Positions 10,730 to 20,256 are shown, numbered from the stretch's first letter. The stretch is DNA of 64,000 nucleotides from Candidatus Bathyarchaeota archaeon (GCA_026414485.1 JAOAIX010000008.1:1-64000), one strand, 5' to 3'. Program-made: numbers and translations. Notes: generated by a model not told the origin, from the letters alone.

Positions 10730-11934
10730 AGGATACTCTTAATGTCATGATGCTCAGTTGGGAGTTTCCACCCAGAGTCATCGGCGGTATTTCACCTCAC
10801 ATGTACTTCTTATCTAAAAGCTTGGCGAAAAACGGCGTTAAAGTTCATGTCGTAACTTGCGACTTTCCAGGGGCGCCTACCAACGAAGTCATCGACGGCG
10901 TCGAAGTGCACCGCATAGACTCCTACAAGAATCCTTCACCAGACTTTGCCACGTGGGTTTACCTAATGAACCTAAATATGCAAAAAGAAGCAGCTGCCAT
11001 AGTTGCTAGGCTTCCTGAAAAAATTGACGTGTTTCACGCACACGACTGGCTAGTTGCAACGGCAAGCATCGGATTAAAACATGTTTTCCGCAAACCTCTT
11101 TTGGCTACCATGCATTCAACCGAAATTGGACGCCGAGACGGATTACACACTAACACTGAAAGAATGATTCATGAAACTGAAGGTTGGCTTACCTACGAGG
11201 CATGGCGAGTAATATGCTGCAGTGATTATATGGTTCAACATGTGAAGTGGGCGTTTGGCTTGCCCCATGATAAGCTGGTTATGGTGCCTAATGGTGTCAA
11301 TCCGCATGTTTATGACGACCTAGAAAAACAAGATTTGAAGGCTTTCAGAAGCAAATATGCTTTGCCTGAAGAGAAAATTGTCCTTTACGTAGGACGATTG
11401 GTTTACGAGAAAGGCATTCATGTACTAATAAATGCCGTCCCTAAAGTGCTTGAAAAGGTTAACGCCAAGTTTGTCATAGTCGGCACAGGCTACATGAAGG
11501 AGCAACTTGCCAACATTGTCAAGAGCATGGGCCTGGAGCATAAAGTGCTTTTCACAGGGTTTGAAGAAGAAGCCAACGTGCTTAAACTACAAAAAATTGC
11601 GGACGTCGCGGTGGTTCCGTCGCTCTTTGAACCCTTCGGAATTGTGGCTCTCGAAGCGATGGCCGCTAAAAGCCCTGTAGTTGTCTCAGACACAGGGGGT
11701 CTATCTGAAATCGTAGACCACGAGTACACAGGCATGAAAGCGTACGCTAACGATACGGAGTCTCTGGCTTGGGCTATAACTAAAGTTTTGCTAGATGAGA
11801 ATTTACGCCGGCGCATACAAGAGAATGCTTACAAGAAGATTTTGGAAAAGTACGACTGGAACAAAATTGCTCAACAAACACGGCAAACCTATGAAGGGGT
11901 AATTGGCGAGTACTCGAAAAGTTTTTGGGCATGA
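10726..11934 (+). CDS. Glycosyltransferase family 4/5, glycogen-synthase-like
   Basis: A 402-residue GT-B glycosyltransferase, probably transferring glucose from a nucleotide sugar to an alpha-glucan. N-terminal domain: SWEFPPRVIGGISPH (glycine loop) and HAHDWLVA. C-terminal donor-binding domain: LYVGRLVYEKGIHVLI near residue 220, and the conserved E-x7-E region PSLFEPFGIVALEAMA near 305-320, followed by VSDTGGLSEIV. The frame is open back to 10666, but ATG at 10726 is preferred: it overlaps the previous stop codon, follows AGGAG, and puts the family motif at residue 10. Clustering with GH57 amylase supports a role in storage-glucan metabolism; a role in protein or lipid glycosylation is the alternative. 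Confidence 0.9.
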   Translation: MKDTLNVMMLSWEFPPRVIGGISPHMYFLSKSLAKNGVKVHVVTCDFPGAPTNEVIDGVEVHRIDSYKNPSPDFATWVYLMNLNMQKEAAAIVARLPEKIDVFHAHDWLVATASIGLKHVFRKPLLATMHSTEIGRRDGLHTNTERMIHETEGWLTYEAWRVICCSDYMVQHVKWAFGLPHDKLVMVPNGVNPHVYDDLEKQDLKAFRSKYALPEEKIVLYVGRLVYEKGIHVLINAVPKVLEKVNAKFVIVGTGYMKEQLANIVKSMGLEHKVLFTGFEEEANVLKLQKIADVAVVPSLFEPFGIVALEAMAAKSPVVVSDTGGLSEIVDHEYTGMKAYANDTESLAWAITKVLLDENLRRRIQENAYKKILEKYDWNKIAQQTRQTYEGVIGEYSKSFWA

Positions 11935-12133
11935 ACCCAAGTTTTTCCTGCGACTCCTATTTTTTGCTGAAAGAATACTACTTTACAGGAAAACAAACCC
12001 AAAAAGTTACACAAATTAAAAGAATCCTGGAACTTTTAGTGAAATAGAATAGGATGCTTTAGTATTATTTCCACTTTAAAACTAATTTTACTCATAATTA
12101 GCCATATTAGTGAGAAGCACTCAGAAGGTATTA

Positions 12134-13036
12134 ATGACACACACCCACAAACCCAGGCAAGAATCCACTTCAGATATTCATGAATATAGAAGCGTGACTA
12201 AAAATAGACTTGCCCTTGCGATGTCTATAACGGGGGCTGTGATGGTTTTAGAGGTTATTGGGAGTGTTTTAACAGGTAGCTTAGCCTTGGGCAGCGACGC
12301 GGGACATATGTCTACACACTTGTTCGCTCTGGCAATCAGCTTCACAGCCACTACGATAGCCTGCAAAGAACCATGCCACCACCGCACATTTGGCTTTTAC
12401 CGCGTTGAAATTCTAGCAGCTCTTTTTAACAGCATTTTCCTGTTTGCCATAACCGCGTATATTTTCTATCAAGGAATAGAAAGGATGCTAAATCCTCAAC
12501 CTGTTATGGGATTTGAAATGTTGATTGTTGCTTTGGTGGGACTTTTGGCTAACGGTTTGAGTATACTTATCCTAAAAAACAGCATAAAAACAAATCTCAA
12601 CGTTAAAGGCGCGTTTCTGCACATGTTTGCAGATTTAGCTTCATCTGTTGCCATCATATTTGGAGCGATTGCTGTCTCTTTGACAGGTTGGTACGTCATT
12701 GACCCCTTATTAGGTATCGGAATCTCCCTTGTGATTTTCAGTTGGGCAGCAAGTCTATTCAAAGAAGCAGTAAACGTATTGCTAGAAACAGCCCCAAAAG
12801 GCATGAGTATTGACCAGATAAGCACAGAACTAAAGGATAATCTTCCCGAAATTGCAGAAATTACAGACATGCACATTTGGGAAATCACCTCCAACATGTA
12901 CTCATTCACTGCACACATTCAAATCAAAGCAGCATACTACCCAGAATCAAAGAAAATCGTAGAAAAAATAAACAGGATTTTAGATGAAAAATACGGCATA
13001 GAACACACCACCATACAGATTGAAGCCGCCAGTTAA
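12134..13036 (+). CDS. Cation diffusion facilitator (CDF) metal exporter
   Basis: A protein of about 300 residues with six predicted membrane helices and a C-terminal cytoplasmic domain, as in ZitB/CzcD-type exporters of Zn and related divalent metals. The N-terminus is His-rich. The TM5 metal site is the expected HMFAD (HxxxD). The TM2 site reads GHMSTH, where this subfamily normally has HMLTD, so the second ligand is His instead of Asp. The C-terminal dimer domain (DMHIWEITSNMYSFTAHIQI) is typical. Start: ATG at 12134 with AAGGT; an in-frame GTG at 12110 would add eight residues. It is a single gene, convergent with tldE. Transport direction and metal are family inferences. Confidence 0.9.
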   Translation: MTHTHKPRQESTSDIHEYRSVTKNRLALAMSITGAVMVLEVIGSVLTGSLALGSDAGHMSTHLFALAISFTATTIACKEPCHHRTFGFYRVEILAALFNSIFLFAITAYIFYQGIERMLNPQPVMGFEMLIVALVGLLANGLSILILKNSIKTNLNVKGAFLHMFADLASSVAIIFGAIAVSLTGWYVIDPLLGIGISLVIFSWAASLFKEAVNVLLETAPKGMSIDQISTELKDNLPEIAEITDMHIWEITSNMYSFTAHIQIKAAYYPESKKIVEKINRILDEKYGIEHTTIQIEAAS

Positions 13037-13056
13037 AATGTACTCAACTGGTGATT

Positions 13057-14430
13057 TTATTTTCCGATAACTTTTACGCCTTCAACCAAGAGCCACGGCG
13101 CTACTAACTGCCCCATCTTACGCTCGTTATTAGCAACAACCGCTACGTTTTTGAGCAAATTAAAGATGTTACCCACCAACATGACGCCGCGGCTGGAATG
13201 CTCCAAGTGACCTTTTTTGATTCTCCACACGGGTGTCGCTACAACTGAGAATTCTCCGCTGATCGGGTTGCTGCTATGTGCCCCTTGTAGGTAATACACC
13301 AGTAAACCATCATCAACTTCATTTAGAAGTTCATCAGAAGTCTTATTTCCAGGCAATATATGGAAGTTTGTAGCTTCTATGCTGGGCGTTGACAAGTAAC
13401 CTGGCCGTGAGGCGTTACCTGTGCTTTCTTTTCCCTCTTTTTTTGCTGTGTACGTGTCGTAAAGAAAACTGCGTAACATTCCATGCTCAAGAACAGGCGT
13501 TTTTTGTCTAGGCACCCCTTCTCCGTCAAAAATACCTGTGCGTAATCCGCCGGCAAGAAGACCATCATCGTAAATTGTTAGCACTTCAGATCCGACGGGT
13601 TCACCGAGTGCCCCTTTAAAGGGAGACTGATTTCGTTGGACGTTGTCAGCTTTAACCGCGTTAATCAAAGTATAATAAAGAAGTTCCTGAAGCGCAAACT
13701 GGGTAAAGATGAGTTTGTAGTTTTTGGTTTCTATGCGCTTGGTATTCAGGGCAGAAACTGCAAGACGAGCTGCTTCCTTGCCAACCCACTCAGGGTTTAT
13801 ATTGTAAGTTCTTTCGGCGTTAAATTCAAAACAAACAGGAGTAACAACTGACCCTTCTTTAGCTATGGTAGCTAAGCTGCATTCAACAATTGTTGCTTTA
13901 TCAAAAAACGAAATCCCGTTTGAGTTAGCTATAGCGTTGGAGACATATGAAGCGCCAGCACCACCCTCAACAGGGAAAACGTGGTTATTATCTTCAGAAG
14001 CAGAGTTCAGCATCCGAGAAGCCACAGTCACCAAGTCTTCAGCGCCCAAATCCAAAATTTTGGAGTCAAAGGTTTTCTCTAAAGTTGCGTAAAAAGGTTT
14101 TATTTTGGGAAGACCACACCAATTTTTGTCAGGTTTACTGGAACGCGCGGCATTTAAGGCTTTACAGATGATTTCTTCTATTACGTCGTGGCTATCTACG
14201 ACGTTTGTGTAAGCGAACCCTATTGCTCTGTTAAGTTGCACTCTTACTCCTATACCTCTGTCAGCGATTCTTTGGCTTTTGCTTATTTGCCCCCGCTCTA
14301 TCCCTACCGTGGTGGCTGTTGAATCATAAACGAAAACTTCTGCTTCCAAAGCACCACACCTCAGAGCGGTTTTTACCGCCTTCTCTGCCAAATCCAACAC
14401 AAACTCTTTTTCAAGCACTGCCACCAACAA
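13057..14430 (-). CDS. tldE: TldE/PmbA-family metalloprotease subunit
   Basis: A 457-residue PmbA/TldE protein, the non-metal-binding partner of TldD. The TldD-TldE complex degrades unfolded peptides and in bacteria matures microcins; the archaeal substrates are unknown. Support: N-terminal [20 protein letters not shown], the [22 protein letters not shown] region, and the C-terminal [11 protein letters not shown]. There is no HExxxH motif, as expected for the E subunit. The start overlaps tldD by 20 bases. AAGGAGGTG is followed by TTG, TTG and GTG in frame (14430, 14427, 14424), so the exact start among these three is open. It is translationally coupled to tldD. Confidence 0.93.
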   Translation of the reverse strand: MLVAVLEKEFVLDLAEKAVKTALRCGALEAEVFVYDSTATTVGIERGQISKSQRIADRGIGVRVQLNRAIGFAYTNVVDSHDVIEEIICKALNAARSSKPDKNWCGLPKIKPFYATLEKTFDSKILDLGAEDLVTVASRMLNSASEDNNHVFPVEGGAGASYVSNAIANSNGISFFDKATIVECSLATIAKEGSVVTPVCFEFNAERTYNINPEWVGKEAARLAVSALNTKRIETKNYKLIFTQFALQELLYYTLINAVKADNVQRNQSPFKGALGEPVGSEVLTIYDDGLLAGGLRTGIFDGEGVPRQKTPVLEHGMLRSFLYDTYTAKKEGKESTGNASRPGYLSTPSIEATNFHILPGNKTSDELLNEVDDGLLVYYLQGAHSSNPISGEFSVVATPVWRIKKGHLEHSSRGVMLVGNIFNLLKNVAVVANNERKMGQLVAPWLLVEGVKVIGK

Positions 14431-15796
14431 GCACCTCCTTGACTCTTATGTGAGGCCCTCCGTCACCAATAAAAGCGGTTTGCCCTTTTCCGCATCTTCC
14501 TGCGTAAAGAGCAAAATCTTTTCCCACCGCATCTACTTTGAACAAAGTTTCCAAAGTGCTACCACTGATTGAGGAGTCTCTAACTGGTTTACTAACCTCC
14601 CCATTCACGATTTCAAACGCTTCCTGAATTCCTACTTGAAATGTGCCATCTATGTTGGCTTGTCCACCGCGAAAACTTTTAAGGTAGTAGCCTTCCCTTA
14701 CGCCTTCTAAGAGTTCTTCAAATGAGTAGTCACGGGGCTCAAAGTATGTATTCCGCATACGAATTAGAGGCTCCAGCCTGAAATCTTCTGCTCGAGCGTT
14801 ACCCGTAGGCTGAGTGTTAAATTTCTGTGCGGTCTCCCTGTTATGCATCAAACCTTGAACAAAGCCATTTTTTATGAGGAGACTCTTTTGGGCGGGAACA
14901 CCTTCGTCATCGTATTTGAAGGAGCCAAAAGCACCTTCCAAGGTGCCGTCATCGTAGAAGGTAACGAGGTCAGAAGCAATTTTTTTCCCAAGGTTATTTG
15001 CTAGAACACCGCCTGCTAAAGCCAAATCTGCCTCTGCTAAATGACCGAAGGCTTCATGTACAAATACACCAACCACGTTAGGCCCAAGCACCACAGGAAA
15101 AGTTCCCCCTTTTACGGGCTCAGCACGTAACTGGTTTACTGCACGTTCCGCCAATTTTTCACCTATTTGTTCAGGGGGCTCCAAATCAAAAACTTCGTAA
15201 CCTGCAGTAGAGCCTATTTCTTCGCGGCTATATGTGAAAACTCCGTTTTGTTTGGCAGTAGCAGAAAGCTTTGACCACACGTAAAGTCTATCTTGCTCGA
15301 TGTATGTGCCGTCTGTGTTGGCGAAGTAACTGCGCCCGGTCAGGTCCAGATAGTCAACTGTACAGCTTTTTACGCGTCCATCGAACGCCAAAGCGGTTTT
15401 GTTTATAGTTTGGGCAGTTTTTATTTTGTCCTCAATGCTAACGTGTGCAGGATTTTTATTGGATTTGATTTGAACATAATCCTCAACGGTTTTTGTGGGG
15501 GCCAGTTTAACGGGTAATTTCAGATAAAACGCCGCGGCTTTTGCCATGGCGCAGGCGTTGGAAAGAGCGTCTGTCAATGCTTCAAAGCTAAATGAGCCTA
15601 CGGAGGCAAAACCCCAAGCGCCATTGACAAGTACCCGCAGTGCAACACCGTTTTCAACCCCTTGCTTAGCTGCCTCAACACACCCTTCTTTCATGGTGAA
15701 ACTGGTTTTGGAGAGTTTCTGTGCGCGAACTTCTGCATATTCAGCATCAAACTTGGTGGCGGCAACTCCTGTTAACTTTTTTAGAAGTTCTTTCAA
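14411..15796 (-). CDS. tldD: TldD-family zinc metalloprotease subunit
   Basis: A 461-residue TldD protein. The zinc-binding motif [11 protein letters not shown] (HExxxH form) lies near residue 245, preceded by GPNVVGVFV and followed by [16 protein letters not shown], all characteristic of TldD. With TldE it forms a cytoplasmic heterodimeric protease. The visible start is TTG at 15794-15796 with only weak ribosome-binding sequence. A TATA-like stretch (TTTTTTAAT on the minus strand, 15858-15866) gives a leader of about 40 bases. The tldD-tldE pair is a closed two-gene operon. Archaeal pairs of this kind are common; the substrate cannot be read from the sequence. Confidence 0.95.
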   Translation of the reverse strand: MKELLKKLTGVAATKFDAEYAEVRAQKLSKTSFTMKEGCVEAAKQGVENGVALRVLVNGAWGFASVGSFSFEALTDALSNACAMAKAAAFYLKLPVKLAPTKTVEDYVQIKSNKNPAHVSIEDKIKTAQTINKTALAFDGRVKSCTVDYLDLTGRSYFANTDGTYIEQDRLYVWSKLSATAKQNGVFTYSREEIGSTAGYEVFDLEPPEQIGEKLAERAVNQLRAEPVKGGTFPVVLGPNVVGVFVHEAFGHLAEADLALAGGVLANNLGKKIASDLVTFYDDGTLEGAFGSFKYDDEGVPAQKSLLIKNGFVQGLMHNRETAQKFNTQPTGNARAEDFRLEPLIRMRNTYFEPRDYSFEELLEGVREGYYLKSFRGGQANIDGTFQVGIQEAFEIVNGEVSKPVRDSSISGSTLETLFKVDAVGKDFALYAGRCGKGQTAFIGDGGPHIRVKEVLVGGSA

Positions 15797-15994
15797 GCAG
15801 GTATACCCCGTAAATTGTCTGTTTTGAAGGAGGTAGAAGAATGGTTTTCTCTGATTAAAAAACTCGACTGTACTGCTTTACACAACCAAAGCTACTAGCT
15901 CTTAAAGTTCTAAGCAGCCCCCGTTCGGCTTTAACTTAAAAAGATTCGGGTTAGGTGGTAATAGAAGGAGCAACGTTGAAGAGGACTCTACTAG

Positions 15995-17287
15995 TTACCA
16001 AAAGTCTGCAAGGTTCTTTTGTTTTAAAGTTCGTGGAGACACCGTGGGCTCAGGAACATCTGTGTGAGAGTCAAGAACCAATTTGCCATAAACGCCGTCG
16101 AATCCTGGAATTACTTTCACTGAGCCTTCGCGGACTTTTATTATAGCTTCTGCAATTGAAGGCTCTACAGTTTTAATTAACTCCTCCTTAGAGGCATCAA
16201 TCAGAACTGTGTATTCGTCGCCAAATCGGTTCAAGAGAGCATTGTAAATTTTCCATACAGTTTGGGTTGAAGGCGAATCAATGTTCAGCACTGTAGCTAT
16301 TATTTCTGAAAGAGGCAGTAACCGCATAAACCCAGGTACGTTTTTTGCTTTGAAATCTGCGGGGCGGTCAGCTAGATCCTCCACTCGTTGTTCTACACCT
16401 TTAGTGAGTTCTCTGCGGCAAACAGGACAAATATTGTTGAATTTACGAGCTTCCGCAGGCGACAGAGAGACGTTGCAGTTGCGGTGTCCCGTCCAATGAT
16501 ATTTGCCGTAGGCAGGATCTGTCTCTATAGTGAATTTGAACCTTCGCGCGTCTTTAGTTCGTATGGCGTCTATAACTTCCCAGTAGCTTAAATTTTCTAG
16601 TTCAAAAACGTTGGCTTCTCTGCCAATTCTCCAAGGCCAAAAACTATGGCTGTCACTGTTCGAAACCAAAGTTAACCGGTCTATGTTACTGAGACGCCAA
16701 TTCATAGGAGGATCAGATGAAAGACCAGTTTCCAGAGCATGAATGTGTTTGGTCATATCTTGGTAGCAGTCGTCGATACTATCAAAGCCGCTGAAGGCAC
16801 CAAAAACGCTAAACCACGGCGTCCAGGCATGGGCAGGAAAAATCATGTTGGCGGTGGACACCTGCATAATTTCTTCCACAAGTTGCGGTGCAGTCATGTT
16901 AAGAATTGGCCTACCATCGCCGCTGAGACTGCCATGTTTGCAAAGTCTGTCATTAATTTGAATTGCATGATCCAAACTAGGAGTGAAAATGACATGGTGT
17001 ACTTTCTTTGTATGATTTTTATAATCGAAAATTGTGCAAACTTCTGTTGTTAACATGAAGTTGACTGAAGGCTCCACGTTGTTTGTCAACTTGAAAAGTC
17101 CTGTGGAAGAGTCAGAAACGAGGATTTCACGGATTTCGCGTAGCCATTGGGGGTGTGTAAAATCGCCTGTGCCGACAAGCTGTAAACCTTTAATTTTGGC
17201 GTATCGCGCAATTTCTCTAATGCCCATTTGCTGGCTGGTGGCTCTGCTGTATCGGCTGTGAATGTGAAGGTCGGCGATTACTCTGAT
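15995..17287 (-). CDS. Endonuclease Q (PHP-family DNA repair nuclease) with non-canonical start
   Basis: A 430-residue EndoQ-like protein. EndoQ cleaves 5' of deaminated bases (uracil, hypoxanthine) and abasic sites in archaeal DNA. The PHP metal site begins with ADLHIHSRYS; further metal or structural motifs are PAHAWTPWF and SNSDSHSFWP; a four-Cys zinc site is visible (CNVSL near CPVCRRE), then a helix-hairpin-helix-like tail. The last residues, QKNLADFW, fit a PIP box (Qxx-hydrophobic-xx-aromatic-aromatic) for PCNA. The first ATG in frame (17227) lies after the DLHIH metal motif, so it cannot be the start. Upstream to the stop there is no ATG, GTG or TTG. ATC at 17287-17285 sits 8 bases after GGAGG and is the best candidate. 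Confidence 0.88.
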   Translation of the reverse strand: MRVIADLHIHSRYSRATSQQMGIREIARYAKIKGLQLVGTGDFTHPQWLREIREILVSDSSTGLFKLTNNVEPSVNFMLTTEVCTIFDYKNHTKKVHHVIFTPSLDHAIQINDRLCKHGSLSGDGRPILNMTAPQLVEEIMQVSTANMIFPAHAWTPWFSVFGAFSGFDSIDDCYQDMTKHIHALETGLSSDPPMNWRLSNIDRLTLVSNSDSHSFWPWRIGREANVFELENLSYWEVIDAIRTKDARRFKFTIETDPAYGKYHWTGHRNCNVSLSPAEARKFNNICPVCRRELTKGVEQRVEDLADRPADFKAKNVPGFMRLLPLSEIIATVLNIDSPSTQTVWKIYNALLNRFGDEYTVLIDASKEELIKTVEPSIAEAIIKVREGSVKVIPGFDGVYGKLVLDSHTDVPEPTVSPRTLKQKNLADFW

Positions 17288-17295
17288 GTGGTTAT

Positions 17296-17300
17296 CCTCC
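17296..17300 (-). promoter_or_regulatory. Ribosome-binding site GGAGG of endonuclease Q
   Basis: GGAGG on the minus strand ends 8 bases before the ATC codon that appears to start the endonuclease Q frame. It marks the translation start region although no standard start codon follows. Confidence 0.7.
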
Positions 17301-17382
17301 GTGAGGTATTAACAAGTTTGGAGCTTTTGAGTGTTACTAAAGCGGGTTTAGATTCTAAGATACGCGTTACTAAAAGGAGTTA

Positions 17383-18477
17383 TTAGTTGAAAGTATATTT
17401 TGTTTCTGTTATTGTTCCGTTTTGCCACGTACCTTCCCAAGTAATTTTGGGAAAAGAGGATATACTTGTCTGGGTGTAGTTCACCTTTATCGTGTAAAGC
17501 GGATTATAAACTACAGGATACGTGATCTCAACAATCCACCATTGACCACCAACTGTACCATGCACAGTTTTGTAGACGTATTTTTCTGAGCCCACAAGCC
17601 CCATGTCAACTCTTCCGCCGGTCCAATTGAGACCCTGAATGTAAAAGGTGGTCTCGCTGTGTTTGGTCTTGATGTAAGACATTACCGCATCACGGATCAT
17701 AGGTTGACTCAAAAACTCAATAAAACTTGTTTCTGTAATTATGCCTTGTTGGTAGGTCCCTTGCCACTCAATTATGATATCTCCTTCCCAGAAGCTTGCA
17801 TTGACACTGTAGATGGGGTTCGTAACTACCGGATACTGCATGGTTACAGCCCAACTTCCACTGGTGTAGATGTAAGACGATGAGCCTATCAAACCTGTTT
17901 CTTGTCTGCCGCCAGCCCAAGAGAGGTTTGCCATGAACTGAACAGTTTCAGGATGATTAGTCTTCAGGTATAAAATTACCTCGTCTCGAATCTTTTCTTG
18001 AGTTGACAAGGAGGCAGGTTGATTGGCCATGTTTGAGGTGTAGCTTGTTTCAATAACGTTTTGGTTTTCGCAGAGACCTTGCCAAGAGACAGAACCCCCG
18101 CCTGACGAGTATGTGATTGTAATTGTGTATGTGGGGTTTGGAACTACCGGATAAGTGATGGAAACTACCCATTCGGTGCTTGTGTAGATGTAGGTTTCGC
18201 TGCCCAAAAGACCCGTTTCTTGCCTACCACCTACCCAAGACAGATTATTCATTAAGGGTACGGTTTCAGCGTGAGTGTTCCGTATAAAGTTCATGGCTAA
18301 ATCGCGAATTTGACTTACAGTATTATCTTCTGAAGCATAAGGTGCTGGCGTGAGTCCATTGGGAATAGGAGCAGCTCTGGGACTGTTAGAGGTTATAAGC
18401 GACCAAACGCCGTATCCACCAACGACTATAATGATGATCACTGCAATCATTATCAGCAAAATTTTTTGTTGCTTCAT
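17383..18477 (-). CDS. Membrane-anchored protein with three tandem copies of an unrecognised domain
   Basis: A 364-residue protein with an N-terminal membrane helix (residues about 6-28), a short Pro-rich linker, then three copies of a domain of about 95-105 residues at about 55-148, 160-254 and 258-362. Each copy has an amphipathic helix (IRDLAMNFIRNTH, IRDEVILYLKTNH, IRDAVMSYIKTKH), a WxGGR element, GSxxYxYxS, the signature YPVVxNPxY, and a closing WxGxxxxxxxxETxY strand. It should face the cell exterior. An isolated copy of the same domain is encoded upstream at 18594-19052, so the two genes are paralogous. TATA-like GTTAAATATTAATT lies near 18503-18518. I do not recognise the family; an adhesive or ligand-binding beta-rich role is a guess. 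Confidence 0.8.
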   Translation of the reverse strand: MKQQKILLIMIAVIIIIVVGGYGVWSLITSNSPRAAPIPNGLTPAPYASEDNTVSQIRDLAMNFIRNTHAETVPLMNNLSWVGGRQETGLLGSETYIYTSTEWVVSITYPVVPNPTYTITITYSSGGGSVSWQGLCENQNVIETSYTSNMANQPASLSTQEKIRDEVILYLKTNHPETVQFMANLSWAGGRQETGLIGSSSYIYTSGSWAVTMQYPVVTNPIYSVNASFWEGDIIIEWQGTYQQGIITETSFIEFLSQPMIRDAVMSYIKTKHSETTFYIQGLNWTGGRVDMGLVGSEKYVYKTVHGTVGGQWWIVEITYPVVYNPLYTIKVNYTQTSISSFPKITWEGTWQNGTITETKYTFN

Positions 18478-18593
18478 TTTTTACCTGCCTTTACAGAATG
18501 CTAGGAATTAATATTTAACATCTTCTCCCACTCATTAAACACAAAAATTCATAAAAATATAGTGAATTGTAAGATTGGTACATGCCATCATGC

Positions 18594-19052
18594 TCATTGA
18601 GCAAAGCAGTAACTGATCTCCGTGATGCCGTTGTTTATCCAGCGGCCTTCCCATTGAACGGTGTAGGGTATTGAAACACTACCTTCTTCAGCAGGAACAT
18701 TATAGTTTACAGTTATTATGTAAACAGGGTTGGCTACTAGGGGGTAGTTGATCTCCACAATCCAGCCTGAACTTGTATATACGTGTGTTTCTGCACCCAG
18801 CAGGTTTTTAGGTGTTACGCTACCGCCGCTCCAATCAAATTTGTCGATAAACGGCGCTACTTCAGGATGATTTACTTTGATGTATTCTACAGCAGAATCA
18901 CGAATTTGCCCGTGAATTGCAAGTTTGGGCACAGGTTTGTTTGGTTGCTGCTCATTTTGCTCGCGAACTGCACTTATTGCCCAGCAAGTTCCAGCGACAC
19001 TACTGAATACAAGCATCATGACTACTAGGGAAACAAATTTTGGATGTTTCAT
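18594..19052 (-). CDS. Secreted single-domain paralogue of the tandem-repeat protein
   Basis: A 152-residue protein with a signal peptide or membrane anchor (hydrophobic residues about 7-27) followed by one copy of the domain found three times in the neighbouring gene: IRDSAVEYIKVNHPE, WSGGSV, GAETHVYTSSGW, YPLVANPVY and WEGRW...ITEISY. The ATG has AAGGTGGTGG upstream and a TATA-like GCTATAAG near 19090-19100. The gap of about 115 bases to the next gene contains a second AT-rich promoter-like stretch, so the two may be transcribed separately. The function is unknown. The pairing with a three-domain paralogue suggests duplication of a surface module. Confidence 0.78.
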   Translation of the reverse strand: MKHPKFVSLVVMMLVFSSVAGTCWAISAVREQNEQQPNKPVPKLAIHGQIRDSAVEYIKVNHPEVAPFIDKFDWSGGSVTPKNLLGAETHVYTSSGWIVEINYPLVANPVYIITVNYNVPAEEGSVSIPYTVQWEGRWINNGITEISYCFAQ

Positions 19053-19167
19053 TTATTTTCCACCACCTTACTGGCTATGCCAGAGTTATCTTATAGCGCT
19101 ATTCTTTGGAACAAAAAACACAAAACTTGGACACTCTTGTTCTAAAAGTTGAACGGTACTAAAAAGG

Positions 19168-20256
19168 TTAAGTGATAATGTTGCATAACCCTGCGTTTTT
19201 AGCAAGTTCAAGTGCTCTATTCCTCTCTTTGGTGGTAAGGGTTCTGCGGAGGTCAGGCAACCTGTGCGCTTGCCATTCAGGGCGATACTGGAACATAAGG
19301 TTTACTCGTGTTTCTACTCCCAAGTGTTTGGCTATCCAGTTCAAAATTGGTTCAGTACAGCAGTCCAGATGATTAGGCAAGACCAGTACGCGTATAATCA
19401 ACTCGCCGTACGCTTTTGCTTTTAGGTGATTCGCAGTGCAAACTTCCCAATAGTTGGGCGCATCCGAAATTCTTCTAGCACAGACATCTGAACCATATTT
19501 GAAGTCTAAAAGATAAACGTCAGCGAAGCCTACCAGCAGTTGAGCTGTGTGGGTGCTGTAGTAACTGTTTGAGTTCCAAACTACAGGCACATTTGTCTCC
19601 ACATACTTGAATGTTTGTAACCAATGGTTCAGCCATGGCGTGGGTTCACCTCCCACAAGGTTCACATTTCTGCAACCTTCAACGCGGAGATGCTCCACTT
19701 CAACTGCCATGGCTTCTGGAGTGTAGTTAGAGCCTTTTTCAACCCACTGGCTTATGACCCAGTTTTGGCAATGGAAACACCGTATAGTGCAACCCATAGT
19801 GAAGATCGTTCCCGATGGCACCAGTTCAGGTTCTTCGCCCACATGCATGAACATGCTGGAAACCATGAGTGTGTTACCGCATCTGCAGTAACCTAATTTG
19901 CCCGCTGCACGATCCACGCGGCACTTTCGATTACAGAAATTGCAGTCCCGGATGATTCTACGCGAAAGTTCAAGTTTTAAGTCAAAATAGGATTTCTCAG
20001 GAATGTCGGTTGCTTCAACTTTTTTTGAATGATCCGTCTGGCGTTCGATTCTGGAGAATTGCTCGGTAAGTTTGGCGTGTTCCTGCCACAACTCTTCTGT
20101 AGAAGAAGAATTGGCAAATTTTGCCGGCAGACTTTTAGATATTTTGAATTTGGCGATTTTATTGTTCTGCATAACATCGAAATACCGACTTAAACTTTTC
20201 TTTGCCAGAGGATCTTCAAGAACGGTTGCAGCGTCAGGCCTTAGGAGCTTCCACAT
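19168..20256 (-). CDS. Radical SAM protein, PflA-like (COG1313-type)
   Basis: A 362-residue radical SAM enzyme. A first cysteine cluster, CNFCNRKCRVDR...GYCRCG near residues 115-140, precedes the radical SAM motif CTIRCFHC (CX3CX2C) that holds the [4Fe-4S] cluster. VGGEPTPW near residue 210 is the GGEP motif. The arrangement resembles PflA-like activating enzymes of the COG1313 group, whose substrates are unknown. It is 35 bases downstream of another PflA-like radical SAM gene (20292-21350), so the two are probably cotranscribed. An N-terminal extension of about 100 helical residues is not part of the core fold. The start is ATG behind GGAAAG. Confidence 0.88.
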   Translation of the reverse strand: MWKLLRPDAATVLEDPLAKKSLSRYFDVMQNNKIAKFKISKSLPAKFANSSSTEELWQEHAKLTEQFSRIERQTDHSKKVEATDIPEKSYFDLKLELSRRIIRDCNFCNRKCRVDRAAGKLGYCRCGNTLMVSSMFMHVGEEPELVPSGTIFTMGCTIRCFHCQNWVISQWVEKGSNYTPEAMAVEVEHLRVEGCRNVNLVGGEPTPWLNHWLQTFKYVETNVPVVWNSNSYYSTHTAQLLVGFADVYLLDFKYGSDVCARRISDAPNYWEVCTANHLKAKAYGELIIRVLVLPNHLDCCTEPILNWIAKHLGVETRVNLMFQYRPEWQAHRLPDLRRTLTTKERNRALELAKNAGLCNIIT

